Under the pieces are notes generated by a model that made no database searches, was not told the origin of the DNA, and was given only the letters and a program-made list of their open reading frames with translations. From assembly GCF_002950945.1 (NCBI RefSeq), contig NZ_CP012673.1, positions 186,001-250,000 of the forward strand: a DNA stretch of 64,000 bases, written 5' to 3'. This DNA is from Sorangium cellulosum (GTDB lineage: Bacteria > Myxococcota_A > Polyangia > Polyangiales > Polyangiaceae). This document shows, in pieces, positions 8,362 to 17,776 of the stretch (the first letter of the stretch is position 1; every line of letters begins with the position of its first letter). The position numbers and the translations under genes are program-made.

Positions 8362-9813
8362 ATGAGCATGACCACCAGTTCCAGTCGAATCCTCTCGTTT
8401 CCACTCGTGCTCCTCGTGCTCACCCTCTCTGGATGCGACGGCAACGGTTCGAGCGACGCGCCCTCTTCGGGGGGTGGCTCGGCCACCGCGGGCGCTTCCA
8501 GCAACAACACGTCTTCCGGGGGAGCCTCCGGCAGCGGCTCCGGCGCTTCGTCGTCGGGCGGCGGCACCGGCGCCGGGAGCAGCTCCACGGGCGACACCTC
8601 GGGCTCTGGCGGCGCCGGCGGCGCTGGCCCGGGCGGCGCTGGCGGTGCTGGCTGGGGCGGCGCGGGCGGCGCCGGCTCGGGCGGCTTCGCAGAGGGAACC
8701 GACTCGCGCCCGCAGCTCACGCGGGCGGAAGCGGCCGCCCATACGGTCCTGAAGCACCTGGAGAAGGCCGGCGACCTCGCGTCCGGTCTGGTGACGGACG
8801 GCTGGGATCCCACCGCGGGAGCGGGCGATGTCGACGGCTTCACGCCGACCTACACGGTCGCCGCGAGCGGGGGCACCCATACCAAGGTGCAGTCCGCGAT
8901 CGATTCTGCGGTGGCCGTCGGGGGGAGGAGCCGTGTCTATATCCAGGTCTCGTCGGGGGTCTACCGCGAGGTGATCTGCGTGCCGTCGTCCGCCCCGCCG
9001 ATCACGCTCTACAGCACCGGCGCCGACGCCAGCCGGACGGTCATCGTTTACAACAACCACAACGGCAAGACCAAGGCGACGGGCGAGCCCGCCAACCCCT
9101 GCAACCCGAACCTCAGCGCGACGACCTACGGGACCAGCGGCAGCGCGACCTTCGCCGCTTATGCGAATGAGTTCCGGGCGAAGAACCTCACCATCGCGAA
9201 CGATACCGACGAGCGCGCCGTGTCCAGCGGAAAGCAGGCCGTCGCGTTGATGACGCAGGCCGACAGGCTGATCTTCGAGAACGTGCGCCTGCTCGGCAAT
9301 CAGGACACGCTCTACGTGAAGACGCCGAACGCGGGCACGGTGTCGCGCGTGTACTTCAAGGGCTGTTACGTGGAGGGCGATGTGGACTTCATCTTCGGCC
9401 GCGGCACCTTCGTGCTCGACGGCTGCACGATCAAGTACCTGACCGCGCGGCAGGGCGCGACGGGCGGGTACATCGTCGCTCCCAGCACGGACGCGCGCAA
9501 CGACCACGGGATCCTCATCATCAACAGCGAGCTGACCGCCGAGGCCGGCACGCCGGACGGGCTCGTCTACCTCGGGCGGGCCTGGGACGAGGGGCAGAGC
9601 GACCTCTCGACGTACGCCGCGAACGTCGCGATCGGCGTCTACCCGAACGGTCACGCGATCATCCGGAACTCGGCGCTTGGCGCTCACATCCGAGCGGAGG
9701 ATCCCTGGCACGCCTCGACCGTCAGCCGCCCCTACAGCTCCACGGCGGGCACGTACCCCGCGAACCGCTTCTACGAGCACGCGAACACGGGTCCGGGCAG
9801 CGCAGCGCCTTGA
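8362..9813 (+). CDS. Pectinesterase, lipoprotein
   Basis: 483 residues from ATG 8362. A signal peptide with lipobox LTLSGC anchors it outside the inner membrane. A Gly/Ser/Ala-rich linker of about 90 residues follows. The catalytic domain (about residue 170 on) carries all landmarks of carbohydrate esterase family 8: SGVYREV, QAVAL, GNQDTLY (catalytic Asp), VDFIFGRGTF (second Asp) and LGRAW (Arg). It de-methylesterifies pectin, fitting a soil plant-polymer degrader. The last 50 codons plus stop are duplicated almost exactly at 12061-12213, and the 3' flank carries a scrap of the neighbouring SBBP lipoprotein gene, so this locus has been rearranged. Confidence 0.95.
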   Translation: MSMTTSSSRILSFPLVLLVLTLSGCDGNGSSDAPSSGGGSATAGASSNNTSSGGASGSGSGASSSGGGTGAGSSSTGDTSGSGGAGGAGPGGAGGAGWGGAGGAGSGGFAEGTDSRPQLTRAEAAAHTVLKHLEKAGDLASGLVTDGWDPTAGAGDVDGFTPTYTVAASGGTHTKVQSAIDSAVAVGGRSRVYIQVSSGVYREVICVPSSAPPITLYSTGADASRTVIVYNNHNGKTKATGEPANPCNPNLSATTYGTSGSATFAAYANEFRAKNLTIANDTDERAVSSGKQAVALMTQADRLIFENVRLLGNQDTLYVKTPNAGTVSRVYFKGCYVEGDVDFIFGRGTFVLDGCTIKYLTARQGATGGYIVAPSTDARNDHGILIINSELTAEAGTPDGLVYLGRAWDEGQSDLSTYAANVAIGVYPNGHAIIRNSALGAHIRAEDPWHASTVSRPYSSTAGTYPANRFYEHANTGPGSAAP

Positions 9814-9833
9814 GGGGGCGCGCCGACGCGCCC

Positions 9834-9871
9834 CGAAGTCGACTTCTCCTCGGAAGCGGCCCGCCGCCAGC
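9834..9871 (-). repeat. Fragment of the SBBP lipoprotein gene
   Basis: 38 bases that differ at about two positions from 13487-13524 inside the lipoprotein gene at 12277-14130. On the minus strand it still reads AAGRFRGEVDFGA in frame. The copy starts about 20 bases after the pectinesterase stop and is too short to be functional. It marks a recombination or deletion junction. Confidence 0.75.
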
Positions 9872-9993
9872 CCCGGGCCGCGGCGGCCTCCGCGGCTGAA
9901 CAACCAGCTCTATTCAGGCGGGATGAAGAACTCGCGTGGCGTCCTCCCGGGATCGGCTCCCGGCTACATCGATGGTCCTTCAACCCGCCAGGA

Positions 9994-10989
9994 TCACCAG
10001 CCGTCGGCCACGCGAATCGCGATCTTGCCCATCGTGCGGCCCGACTCGACGGCGCGGTGGGCCTGCGAAAGCTCGCGCACCGGGTAGCTCGCGGCGATGA
10101 CCGGTCTCACGTGGCCTTGTTCCGCCAGCGCCGCGACCGCGGCCAGCGCGCGGCCCTGTGCGTGGGGGTCGAGCCGCCAGATCGAGGCGGCCCCCATCAC
10201 GTGGTAGATGAGCGACGCCGCCTTCATGAACAGCCTGTCCGCGACCGGCGCCGGCGTCGGCACGATGCTCACCACGGTGCCCATCGGCGCCACCGCGTCG
10301 AGCGCCTGATCCAGCGCGCGGCCGCCGGCGTTGTCGAAGGCCACCGCGACGCCCGCCCCACCTGTCAGATCCCGGCAGGCCTGCCCCACGTCCTGCGCGG
10401 CGTGATCGAGCACGACCGCGGCGCCGAGCTCCCGGCATAACGCCGTCGATCCGGGGCGGCTCGCGGTCGCCACCACCCGCAGGCCGAGGTGCCGCGCGAG
10501 CTGCAGCTCGAGGTGCCCCACCCCGCCGGCGCCCGCGGTGACGAGCACCGTGGCGCCGGCCGCGGGCTGGGCGCGCGCCAGGCATTCCCAGGCCGTGACG
10601 CCGGCCAGCGACAGGCAGGCGGCCTGCTCGTGCGTCAGCGCCGCCGGCTTGCGCCCGAGGGTGCGGCTGTCGACCAGCACCTGCTCGGCGTTCGCGCCCT
10701 GGCCGAACAGGCTGGGCGAGCCGAACACGTCGTCGCCGACGGCGAGATCGTCGACGCCGGGACCGACCGCATCGACGGTCCCGGAGACGTCGTAGCCGAG
10801 CACCAGCGGAAACTGCCGCTCGATGCGGCGCGGCCCGGGCGCCGCCGAGCGAGCCCGGATGTCCGCCGGATTGACCGACGACGCGATCACCCGCACCCTG
10901 ACCTGGTGCGGCCCCGGCTCCGGCTCGGGCAGCTCCAGCGACACGAGCTCGGAGGCGTCACCATGGCGATGGATTCCGATTGCCTTCAT
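9994..10989 (-). CDS. NADPH:quinone oxidoreductase-type MDR protein
   Basis: 331 residues. The N-terminal GroES-like domain has MKAIGIHRHGDASEL and SSVNPADIRAR with GYDVSGTV. The Rossmann domain has AGAGGVGHLELQLARHLG as nucleotide loop. The structural and catalytic zinc Cys/His pattern is absent, so it belongs to the zinc-independent quinone-reductase/zeta-crystallin branch using NAD(P)H. The substrate is not predictable. It is divergent from an AraC-type regulator 81 bases away, which probably controls it. Confidence 0.92.
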   Translation of the reverse strand: MKAIGIHRHGDASELVSLELPEPEPGPHQVRVRVIASSVNPADIRARSAAPGPRRIERQFPLVLGYDVSGTVDAVGPGVDDLAVGDDVFGSPSLFGQGANAEQVLVDSRTLGRKPAALTHEQAACLSLAGVTAWECLARAQPAAGATVLVTAGAGGVGHLELQLARHLGLRVVATASRPGSTALCRELGAAVVLDHAAQDVGQACRDLTGGAGVAVAFDNAGGRALDQALDAVAPMGTVVSIVPTPAPVADRLFMKAASLIYHVMGAASIWRLDPHAQGRALAAVAALAEQGHVRPVIAASYPVRELSQAHRAVESGRTMGKIAIRVADGW

Positions 10990-11070
10990 GCGTTGCAGTC
11001 CTCACGGTGGATGCCGCCGCGCAGCGGCACCGGCGCAGTGTGACCCCCGGCGGAAGCCACGTATTGAACG

Positions 11071-11946
11071 ATGTCGACATCGCGACTCGCCGCCGCCAGA
11101 AGCGCCCTCCGCGACTCGCTGCTCGGCGCGTCGCCGGTCGGCGCGCACGCCACGCACGGCGCCGGCCAGCCCGGCGTCACCGGGCTGCTCGACGTCGCGG
11201 GGAGCGTCGCGTCCTGGGGGCCTCCGGCGCCGCGCGCCTTGCCGTCGCTGCATGCGGTGCTCAGCATCGGCCTGCTCGGCGCGATCCGCAGCGAGCGCGA
11301 TGACCGCGCCGGCGGCGAGGTCTGGCTGTCCGGCGTCGCGACCCGGCCGTGCGGCTACGAGCTGCCGGCCGAGCTGCACGCCGTGATCGTCCTGCTCGAT
11401 CCCTGGGCGATCCCGGCGTGGTTCGGCATCGACGCCGGCAGCCTCGTCGATCGCCGCATCGATCTGCGCGACGCCATCGGCGCGGCGCCCGTGGCGAGGC
11501 TCCTGTCGGCCGTGCGATGCGCCGGCACCCCGCACGGCCGCCTGCTTTCGGTGCGGCGCTGGGTGGCCGCGCTGCCGCCGCGCGCGGCGACGCCGGCCCC
11601 GCTGCGCGACGCCCGGCTCGCCGAGCGCGACGCCGCCGGCCTGGCCCGCGCGCTGGGCGTCTCGCTGCGCCAGTCGGAGCGGCTGTTGCTGCGTCACCAT
11701 GGGGTGACGCTGCGCGAGATGAAGAGCATCCGGCGCTTCCAGCGCGCGCTGGAGCGCTTCGAACACGACCTGTCCTGGGCCGCGCTGAGCGTCGACGCCG
11801 GGTTCGCCGACCAGAGTCACCTGTGCCGCGCCGTGCGGCGGTACGCCGGCATGACGCCCGCCGCGCTGCGCGGCGCGGCCGGGGCCAGCCTGATCGCGCC
11901 GCTGTACCAGCCGCTGGGTTGCCGCGACCGATTCGTCGCGATCTGA
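11071..11946 (+). CDS. AraC-family transcriptional regulator
   Basis: 291 residues. About residues 190-285 form the double helix-turn-helix of AraC/XylS proteins (LARALGVSLRQSERLLLRHHG, then DLSWAALSVDAGFADQSHL and FRRYAGMTP-like VRRYAGMTPAALR). The N-terminal part, rich in Ala/Leu, is an unassigned sensor. It faces the oxidoreductase gene across an 81-base intergenic region and is the likely local regulator. Confidence 0.9.
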   Translation: MSTSRLAAARSALRDSLLGASPVGAHATHGAGQPGVTGLLDVAGSVASWGPPAPRALPSLHAVLSIGLLGAIRSERDDRAGGEVWLSGVATRPCGYELPAELHAVIVLLDPWAIPAWFGIDAGSLVDRRIDLRDAIGAAPVARLLSAVRCAGTPHGRLLSVRRWVAALPPRAATPAPLRDARLAERDAAGLARALGVSLRQSERLLLRHHGVTLREMKSIRRFQRALERFEHDLSWAALSVDAGFADQSHLCRAVRRYAGMTPAALRGAAGASLIAPLYQPLGCRDRFVAI

Positions 11947-12060
11947 CGCCACGAGGAAGGGAGTCCGACCCGCCCACCCGAGGCCGCGGAACAGGCAGCG
12001 TCCACCGCATGGCTCGTGGCAAGATCCATGGATGAGCCGTTCCCGCAGCTCGGTCGAGGT

Positions 12061-12213
12061 GCCCGGAACTCGACGCTCGGCGCTCACATCCGAGCGGCGG
12101 ATCCCTGGCACGCCTCGACCGTCAGCCGCCCCTACAGCTCCACGGCGGGCACGTACCCCGCGAACCGCCTCTACGAGCACGCGAACACCGGCCCCGGAAG
12201 CGCGGCGCCGTGA
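12061..12213 (+). pseudogene. Orphan 3' end of a pectinesterase gene
   Basis: About 150 bases reproduce the last 50 codons and stop of the pectinesterase at 8362-9813 (AHIRAADPWHAS..., ending GPGSAAP) with about a dozen differences, including the TGAGGGGGCG after the stop. No catalytic part is present. Differences sit partly at third positions (CGCTTC to CGCCTC), so the copy is not brand new. Confidence 0.88.
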
Positions 12214-12276
12214 GGGGGCGGGCGAGGGCGGGCGCGGGCGCGCTGCGAGCACGGCGCGCGGGGCGGGCTCGGCAGA

Positions 12277-14130
12277 TCAGTAACGTACCCTGGCCAGGAA
12301 GGGCTGCCATTGACCGGTCGTGTTCACCATGACGTGCGGTCCGACGGTGAGCGTGTCGTTGAAAGAGCCCAGAAGCACCGTGCTGCCGTCGGCGCCGACG
12401 GCGAGGCGATCGACCGATTGCCCTGCTGCGTCGCCGAGGAGCGCGCGGAAGAGGACGTCGCCGTCCGGGGCCAGCCGGGCGAGGAAGATGTCCGTGGCGC
12501 CAGCGCTCACGAGCGGGTCGCCGCCGAGATCGAGGGGGTCGCTCATCTCGCCGGCGACGACGACCTCGCGCGCGCCGTTGACGCCGAACGCGGGGTCATA
12601 GCGGAGCGGGAACACCCTGTGCCAGGCGTAGCCGCCGGCCTCGTCGAACCTCGCCAGCGTCTTGACGTATCGTGTGTCGGATCCGACCGGCCCGCCGCCG
12701 AAGTCGGTGATCCCGAGGACACTACCCTGGAGGACCACGCCTCCGAGCTCGTCCAGCTCATTCTCGACGGCGAAGACGCCGCCGTACTCCCAGTAGGACT
12801 CGAACCGCCACACCTCCTCTCCTGCCGGCGTCAGCTTCATGGCAAGCAGGCAGTTCGGGTTGAAAGCAGCGGTGTCTATCGGCTCTATCGACACCGCGGC
12901 CGAGACGGCGATCTCGCCGGCCTCGTTCGCGTCGACGCTGCGCATGGTGTCGAACCAGGAGCTGCCGATCTGCTTGCTCCAGAGCGGGGCTCCGGTCGCG
13001 CCCGCGTACTTGACCACGAAGCCGTCCCTCGTGTTGCCCTCGTCGCGCATGTCCTCCGAGACGAGCGGTCCCGTGCCGAAGTCCACTTCCCCATCGAACT
13101 CGCCGAGCAGGATCACGTCGCCTGCGCCGTCCACCGCGATGTCCTTCATCGTCATGGAATAGTCGACCCCGAACAGGTAGGCGTGCTCGCTGTAGTAGAT
13201 TTGATGCCACAGGGGCTCGCCTTCCGGGTCGAGCTTCGCGAGGAAGCTGTAGCTGCGGTCTTCGGGGCCCGAGAGGAACACGTCGTCCCCGAGGGTGATG
13301 GTGCCGGACCAGTCGCCGTGGATGAAGATGTTCCCCGCGGCGTCCGTCTCGATGCCCCTCACCCATGCGTCCGCGCCGAGCGCCTTGAAGAAGAGGAGCT
13401 CGCCGTTCGCATCGTACTTGACCAGGAAGCTCTGGTCGTCCTGAGGGGGCGTGATCGGCCCTTCGTCGATCCCAACGGGTCCGGCGCCGAAGTCGACTTC
13501 ACCTCGGAAGCGGCCTGCCGCCAGCGTGTTCGCGGCCGGATCCATGGCGATCGCCATGGTGGAGGCGCCGGGGAGAGGCCTGGCCCAGTACGCGACGAGG
13601 CCTCCGGGGCCGCTGCCTGCGCCGCCAGTGCCGCCGGCGCCATCTGAGCCACCTGAGCCGCCGGCGCCATCTGAGCCACCTGAGCCGCCGGCGCCATCTG
13701 AGCCACCTGAGCCGCCGGCACCATCGGAGCCGCCTGTGCCATCGGAGCCGCCTGCGCCGCCTGTGCCGCCTGTGCCGCCGGAGCCGGCAGTCCCGCCACC
13801 CTCGCCGCCCCCGCCGCCTGCGCCACCGGAGGCTGATGCCTCACCGCCCGAGCCACCTGCGCTGCCTGCGCCGCCCGCGCCGCCGGAGCCGCCTGCGCCA
13901 CCAGGGCCGCCGGAGCCTGCGGACTCACCACCTGCGCCGCCGGAGCTGCCGGAGCCTGCGACCTCGCCACCTTCGCCGCCGGAGCCGCCCGCGCCGCTGC
14001 CAGCGCCACCACCGGCACCGTCGGTCGAACAGGCCGTCAGGACCGCCGGTAGCACGGCTGCCCACACCCGCCATTTCAAGCGATAACAATGCTCACCAAG
14101 CCAGCGTCGTTGTCCAGTACCCAGGTTCAT
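12277..14130 (-). CDS. SBBP/propeller lipoprotein with Gly-Ser linker
   Basis: 617 residues. Signal peptide with lipobox PAVLTAC (Cys near residue 34) implies surface or periplasmic anchoring. Residues about 38-175 are a low-complexity Gly/Ser/Ala/Asp linker encoded by tandem repeats. The rest is a set of beta-propeller-like SBBP repeats with the recurring GEVDFG(T/A)GP, FLAKLDPEGEPLW and GDVILLGEF blocks. Such proteins are abundant in Sorangium-like genomes and their function is unknown. An alternative TTG start near MKWRVWAAVL would give a cleaner signal peptide. A 38-bp piece of this gene recurs at 9834. Confidence 0.85.
   Translation of the reverse strand: MNLGTGQRRWLGEHCYRLKWRVWAAVLPAVLTACSTDGAGGGAGSGAGGSGGEGGEVAGSGSSGGAGGESAGSGGPGGAGGSGGAGGAGSAGGSGGEASASGGAGGGGGEGGGTAGSGGTGGTGGAGGSDGTGGSDGAGGSGGSDGAGGSGGSDGAGGSGGSDGAGGTGGAGSGPGGLVAYWARPLPGASTMAIAMDPAANTLAAGRFRGEVDFGAGPVGIDEGPITPPQDDQSFLVKYDANGELLFFKALGADAWVRGIETDAAGNIFIHGDWSGTITLGDDVFLSGPEDRSYSFLAKLDPEGEPLWHQIYYSEHAYLFGVDYSMTMKDIAVDGAGDVILLGEFDGEVDFGTGPLVSEDMRDEGNTRDGFVVKYAGATGAPLWSKQIGSSWFDTMRSVDANEAGEIAVSAAVSIEPIDTAAFNPNCLLAMKLTPAGEEVWRFESYWEYGGVFAVENELDELGGVVLQGSVLGITDFGGGPVGSDTRYVKTLARFDEAGGYAWHRVFPLRYDPAFGVNGAREVVVAGEMSDPLDLGGDPLVSAGATDIFLARLAPDGDVLFRALLGDAAGQSVDRLAVGADGSTVLLGSFNDTLTVGPHVMVNTTGQWQPFLARVRY
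13625..13740 (-). repeat. 27-bp in-frame tandem repeat (linker codons)
   Basis: About four copies of a 27-base unit beginning GCCGCCGGCGCCATCTGAGC on the plus strand, encoding nine-residue Gly-Gly-Ser-Asp-Gly-Ala-Gly-Gly-Ser blocks of the lipoprotein linker. The first three are nearly identical and the last is diverged. Units are multiples of three, so copy-number change would alter linker length without frameshift. Confidence 0.8.
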
Positions 14131-14310
14131 GCGCCGTTGGATGCACGGCGGCGCGGCTTCGTTCAGGGCTGTGCCGCGCCCGGCGCAGCCTCGGTACGCG
14201 TCGAACGGCTGAATTCGCCGCGCCGCGCCCGCTGGCCGGGCAACGTGCTGCTGCTCGACCTCGCGGACGACACGGCGAGCGCCTCGACCGATCCGCGGCG
14301 GCTTGAGCGG

Positions 14311-15117
14311 CTATGGGCGGCCCGGTCTGAGGGCCTTGCGCAGCAGGTCGAGCTCGGCGAGCGGAACGCGCTCGATGCGGACGAAGGCGCCGCCGCCGTG
14401 CCGGGCGACGGCGGCGACGTGCGCCTCGGCGAGGCCGAGATCGCGGAGCGCGCGCTGCAAGGCCAGGGCGGCGGCGCGCTCCGGGGCCGTGGTGGTGAGC
14501 CCCCGGCGGGGTTTGTCGGCCGCCGCGTGGGCCTGCCGGATCTCCTTGGCCGCCTCGCGGAGCGCGCGTGTGGGCGCCGTCGCGATGTCGACGCGCTTGC
14601 CGGACGGGAGCTTCAGGACCGAGCTCGCGAGCGTGACCGTGCTGTCGTCCTCGGGCGTCGCCTCGGCGAGGGCGAGCAGGGCGGCGGCGCGCTCCTGGCC
14701 GAGCGAGCGCGCCTGCTCGCGCGGCACGGAGCGCACGATCGCGAGCAGCTGCGCGGCCTTCGAGGCCGACAGCCCGAGCTCGGCCTGGCACAGATCACCG
14801 AAGCTCTTGTGGCCGAGCGACTCGGGCACGCCGGGGCGCTTGAGGCGGACGAGCGCCTCCCCGATATCGTAGAAGTCCTCGGCGATCCGCTCGCGGCGGC
14901 GCTTGATGAGCTCGATGTCCGCGCGCGCCTGCTCGGCGAGGCGCGCGCGCTTCATCGCGGCGCTCCGGGCGGCGTTCTTCGCCAGCGCGGGCGGCAGCGG
15001 CCGCTTCGCAGGCGCGCGCGCCGTGTCCGCCGCGCCCGTCGCTCGGGCGCCACGGCGTGCGCCCGGGCGGGGCGCAGCGGCTCGCTCGGACACGGCCTCC
15101 ACGGTTCTCCGGGGCAT
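14311..15117 (-). CDS. Hypothetical protein, possible DNA-associated regulator
   Basis: 268 residues from ATG 15117. A GTG at 15162 is possible but would put the start inside the operator-like palindromes. The basic Ala/Arg/Pro-rich N-terminus of about 50 residues is probably disordered. A helical region (IKRRRERIAEDFYDIGEALVRL followed by SFGDLCQAELGLSASKAAQLL) resembles the short helical motif of ParB/DUF3102-like proteins, a tentative impression only. Two tandem palindromes lie just upstream and may be its own operator. Confidence 0.55.
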   Translation of the reverse strand: MPRRTVEAVSERAAAPRPGARRGARATGAADTARAPAKRPLPPALAKNAARSAAMKRARLAEQARADIELIKRRRERIAEDFYDIGEALVRLKRPGVPESLGHKSFGDLCQAELGLSASKAAQLLAIVRSVPREQARSLGQERAAALLALAEATPEDDSTVTLASSVLKLPSGKRVDIATAPTRALREAAKEIRQAHAAADKPRRGLTTTAPERAAALALQRALRDLGLAEAHVAAVARHGGGAFVRIERVPLAELDLLRKALRPGRP

Positions 15118-15157
15118 GGACGAGAGACTACGGCGCGAGCGGGGCGGAAGGGAAGCG

Positions 15158-15197
15158 TTCACATGCGCATGTGAACGGATTCACGTGCGCATGTGAA
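15158..15197. promoter_or_regulatory. Two tandem 18-bp palindromes, probable operator
   Basis: TTCACATGCGCATGTGAA at 15158-15175 is a perfect 18-bp palindrome. TTCACGTGCGCATGTGAA at 15180-15197 has one mismatch to perfect symmetry. The sites repeat every 22 bases, two helical turns, placing two dimers on the same DNA face. They lie between the minus-strand gene at 14311 and dcd on the plus strand, so either could be controlled. Confidence 0.7.
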
Positions 15198-15411
15198 CGG
15201 ATCGGAGCGCTCTGCGTTGAGCAACAGGCCGCCGCAGCCGCCGCGCTGATCTGGCCCGGCGACACCCCGCAACGCCCGCGAGCGCATGGAGGAGGCCCTC
15301 GGCCGGGTGTGGACGAGCAACGCGCCATCCGCGGTCGGGGTCGTCGAGGCCGACGGATCTTGAGCTAGATCGTGCAGCGTGCGATGGTTCGATGGGGAGC
15401 GTGGTGTGGCC

Positions 15412-16557
15412 ATGTCGAGTTCCGGTGTCTTGCCGATCCAGGACCTTCGCCAGTTCGCTGCGTCAGGGGCGATCACGGCGGCCGCAGGGTTGCGGCCGGC
15501 GCAATTTCAGCCGAACAGCATCGACCTGCGGCTCGGTCCCAGGGCGTATCGCACGCGGTGCAGCTTCTTGCCCGTGCCCGGGGCGCGCAGCACCGCGACC
15601 TCGCTGCTCGATGAGTTCGCCGTTTACGAGATCGACCTCAGGGATGGGTACGTCTTCGAATGCAACAAGACCTACCTGATCCCTCTCTGTGAAGAGCTGG
15701 CGCTCCCCGCGTATATCTGGGGCGCCACCAACCCGAAGAGCTCGGCGGGGCGCCTCGACATGCTGGCCCGTGTGATCACGGAGGACGGGCACATCTTCGA
15801 CTCGATCCCGCATGGATATCGCGGCAAGATGTACCTGGACCTGATGACCCGATCGTTCCCGATCAAGCTCCGGGAAGGCGATTCTCTGGTCCAGCTGCGC
15901 CTGCTGACCGGAAAGGACGCGGTCATCCCGGACGACGAGCTCCGCTCTCTCGTCGATGAGCACCAGCTGGTTCGGACCGCTTCAGGCATCCCTGTCGCAG
16001 CCAAGGACCTGGAGATCGACGACGGCATCTTGCTGACCGTCAGGCTGCGCGGCCAGGGTGACGAGACCGTCGGGTACGTCTCTCGGAAGTCGACTCCAGT
16101 CGTGGATTTCTCGAGGAAGGACCACCCGGTGCGGCCCTACTGGACGTATATCCCGGGCCGCCGCAGCGAGCCGCTCATCTTGCTTCCAGAGGAGTTCTAT
16201 ATCTTCTCGTCGAACGAGCGGGTCCGTATCCCGCCTCAGATGTGCGCCGAGATGGTGGCGTTCGACGTGAGGAGCGGGGAGGTCCGCACGCATTACGCAG
16301 GGTTCTTCGATAGCGGGTTCGGTATGTCCGGCACCGGCGCCCATGTTGTCCTGGAGGTGCGCAACCGAGATATGCCCTTCTTGTTGCAGCACGGGCAGCA
16401 CTTGTTCAGGTTGCGTTACTTCCGAAACACCGAGGCGCCAGCTGCGCTGTACGGCGTCGACCTCGACTCTCACTACCAGGGTCAGGGTCTGCGGCTCGCA
16501 AAGCAGTTCAAGACGATCTCCGATCCGTCCCTCCAGCTCGGCCTGTGGGCGGAGTAG
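15412..16557 (+). CDS. dcd: 2'-deoxycytidine 5'-triphosphate deaminase (long form)
   Basis: 381 residues from ATG 15412. The shorter start is preferred because the family begins near GVLPIQDLRQF and the extra upstream codons are not conserved-looking. It contains PAQFQPNSIDLRLG and NPKSSAGRLDMLARVITEDG, the signature of dCTP deaminase/dUTPase-fold proteins (the Arg/Ser of the SSAGR block and the following Asp). It belongs to the roughly 370-residue DCD family common in proteobacteria. It converts dCTP to dUTP for dTMP synthesis in the cytoplasm. Confidence 0.9.
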   Translation: MSSSGVLPIQDLRQFAASGAITAAAGLRPAQFQPNSIDLRLGPRAYRTRCSFLPVPGARSTATSLLDEFAVYEIDLRDGYVFECNKTYLIPLCEELALPAYIWGATNPKSSAGRLDMLARVITEDGHIFDSIPHGYRGKMYLDLMTRSFPIKLREGDSLVQLRLLTGKDAVIPDDELRSLVDEHQLVRTASGIPVAAKDLEIDDGILLTVRLRGQGDETVGYVSRKSTPVVDFSRKDHPVRPYWTYIPGRRSEPLILLPEEFYIFSSNERVRIPPQMCAEMVAFDVRSGEVRTHYAGFFDSGFGMSGTGAHVVLEVRNRDMPFLLQHGQHLFRLRYFRNTEAPAALYGVDLDSHYQGQGLRLAKQFKTISDPSLQLGLWAE

Positions 16558-16807
16558 GGCAGACGTGCCGCTCTCGTCCGCGCCCGCTGCCGTGTCCGCC
16601 GCCGAGCGGCGCGGCGCGGGGCCGCGCTCGCCGGACGAAGGCTGACGCGCGCCGGAGACCGGCCTCCCGGGCCGCGGTCCGCGGCCGGCGCGCGGCACGA
16701 CGCGCGACCCGCGCCGCCGCGGATCCCCGCCGGTAGCCGGCGCCGCCGCTCCGGGCCGCGCGAACCGCTGGTCCCTCGGACGAACTCGTCGTATGAACAG
16801 GACCGCC

Positions 16808-17758
16808 ATGCATCGGGTGTTCATCGACGGGCAGGAAGGGACGACGGGGCTCCAGATCCGGGAGCGGCTTTCGGGGCGCAGCGACCTCCAGCTGCTCGAG
16901 ATCGACCCGGAGCGACGCAAGGACCCGGCGGCTCGCCGCGCGCTGATCAACGAGGCGGACCTGCTCATCACGTGCCTGCCCGACGACGCCGCGCGCGAGT
17001 CCATCGGGATGATCGACAACCCGCGGACGCGCGTGATCGATCCGAGCACGGCGCACCGCACCGCCGAGGGCTGGGTGTACGGCTTCCCGGAGCTGCGCCG
17101 CGGGCAGCGCGAGGCCATCCGGAGCGCGCGGCTGGTCGCCAACCCCGGGTGTCACGCGACGGGGTTCCTCGCCATCGTCTACCCGCTCGTCGAGCAGGGC
17201 ATCGTCCCCAGGGACGCCCGCCTCGTCGCGCAGTCGCTCACGGGCTACAGCGGCGCCGGGCGCAAGCTGATCCAGACCTACGAGCAGGCCGAGGGCGCCC
17301 GGCGCGAAGAGCTCCGCGGCCCGCGTCCTTATGCGCTCACCCTGAAGCACAAGCACCTGCCGGAGATGCGCAGCCTCGCCGGGCTCGACAGGGCGCCCCA
17401 CTTCGAACCGGTGGTGGCCGACTTCTACAAGGGCATGCTCGTCTCCGTCCCCCTGTTCGTCGATGCCCTGAGCCGGCCCGTGACGCCGCAGGCCGTGCAC
17501 GAGCTCTACACGTCCCATTACGCCGGCGAGCCGTTCATCCGGGTGATGCCGCCCGGCGGCGAGGGCGCGCTGGAGGACGGGTATCTGAGCTCGGTCGCGT
17601 GCAACGACACGAACCGGCTCGATCTGTTCGTGTTCGGCAACGCGGACCAGCTCCTGCTCGTGGCGCGCCTCGACAACCTCGGCAAAGGCGCCTCGGGCGC
17701 GGCGGTGCAGAACCTGAACCTGATGCTGGGCGCGCCGGAGAACACCGGGCTCGACTGA
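16808..17758 (+). CDS. argC: N-acetyl-gamma-glutamyl-phosphate reductase, type 2
   Basis: 316 residues from ATG 16808, which has AGGA about 6 bases upstream; an ATG five codons earlier is possible. It begins [17 protein letters not shown], the dinucleotide-binding start of short (type 2) AGPRs, about 313 residues. The catalytic Cys is in NPGCHATGF and [10 protein letters not shown] follows. It reduces N-acetylglutamyl phosphate with NADPH, the third step of arginine synthesis. No other arg gene is in the window. Confidence 0.95.
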   Translation: MHRVFIDGQEGTTGLQIRERLSGRSDLQLLEIDPERRKDPAARRALINEADLLITCLPDDAARESIGMIDNPRTRVIDPSTAHRTAEGWVYGFPELRRGQREAIRSARLVANPGCHATGFLAIVYPLVEQGIVPRDARLVAQSLTGYSGAGRKLIQTYEQAEGARREELRGPRPYALTLKHKHLPEMRSLAGLDRAPHFEPVVADFYKGMLVSVPLFVDALSRPVTPQAVHELYTSHYAGEPFIRVMPPGGEGALEDGYLSSVACNDTNRLDLFVFGNADQLLLVARLDNLGKGASGAAVQNLNLMLGAPENTGLD

Positions 17759-17776
17759 GCGCGGGCGCCGCGCCGG

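Noticed and set aside
9994..10989. Zinc-dependent alcohol dehydrogenase
   Set aside because: The expected Cys/His zinc ligands are missing; the protein fits quinone-reductase MDRs.
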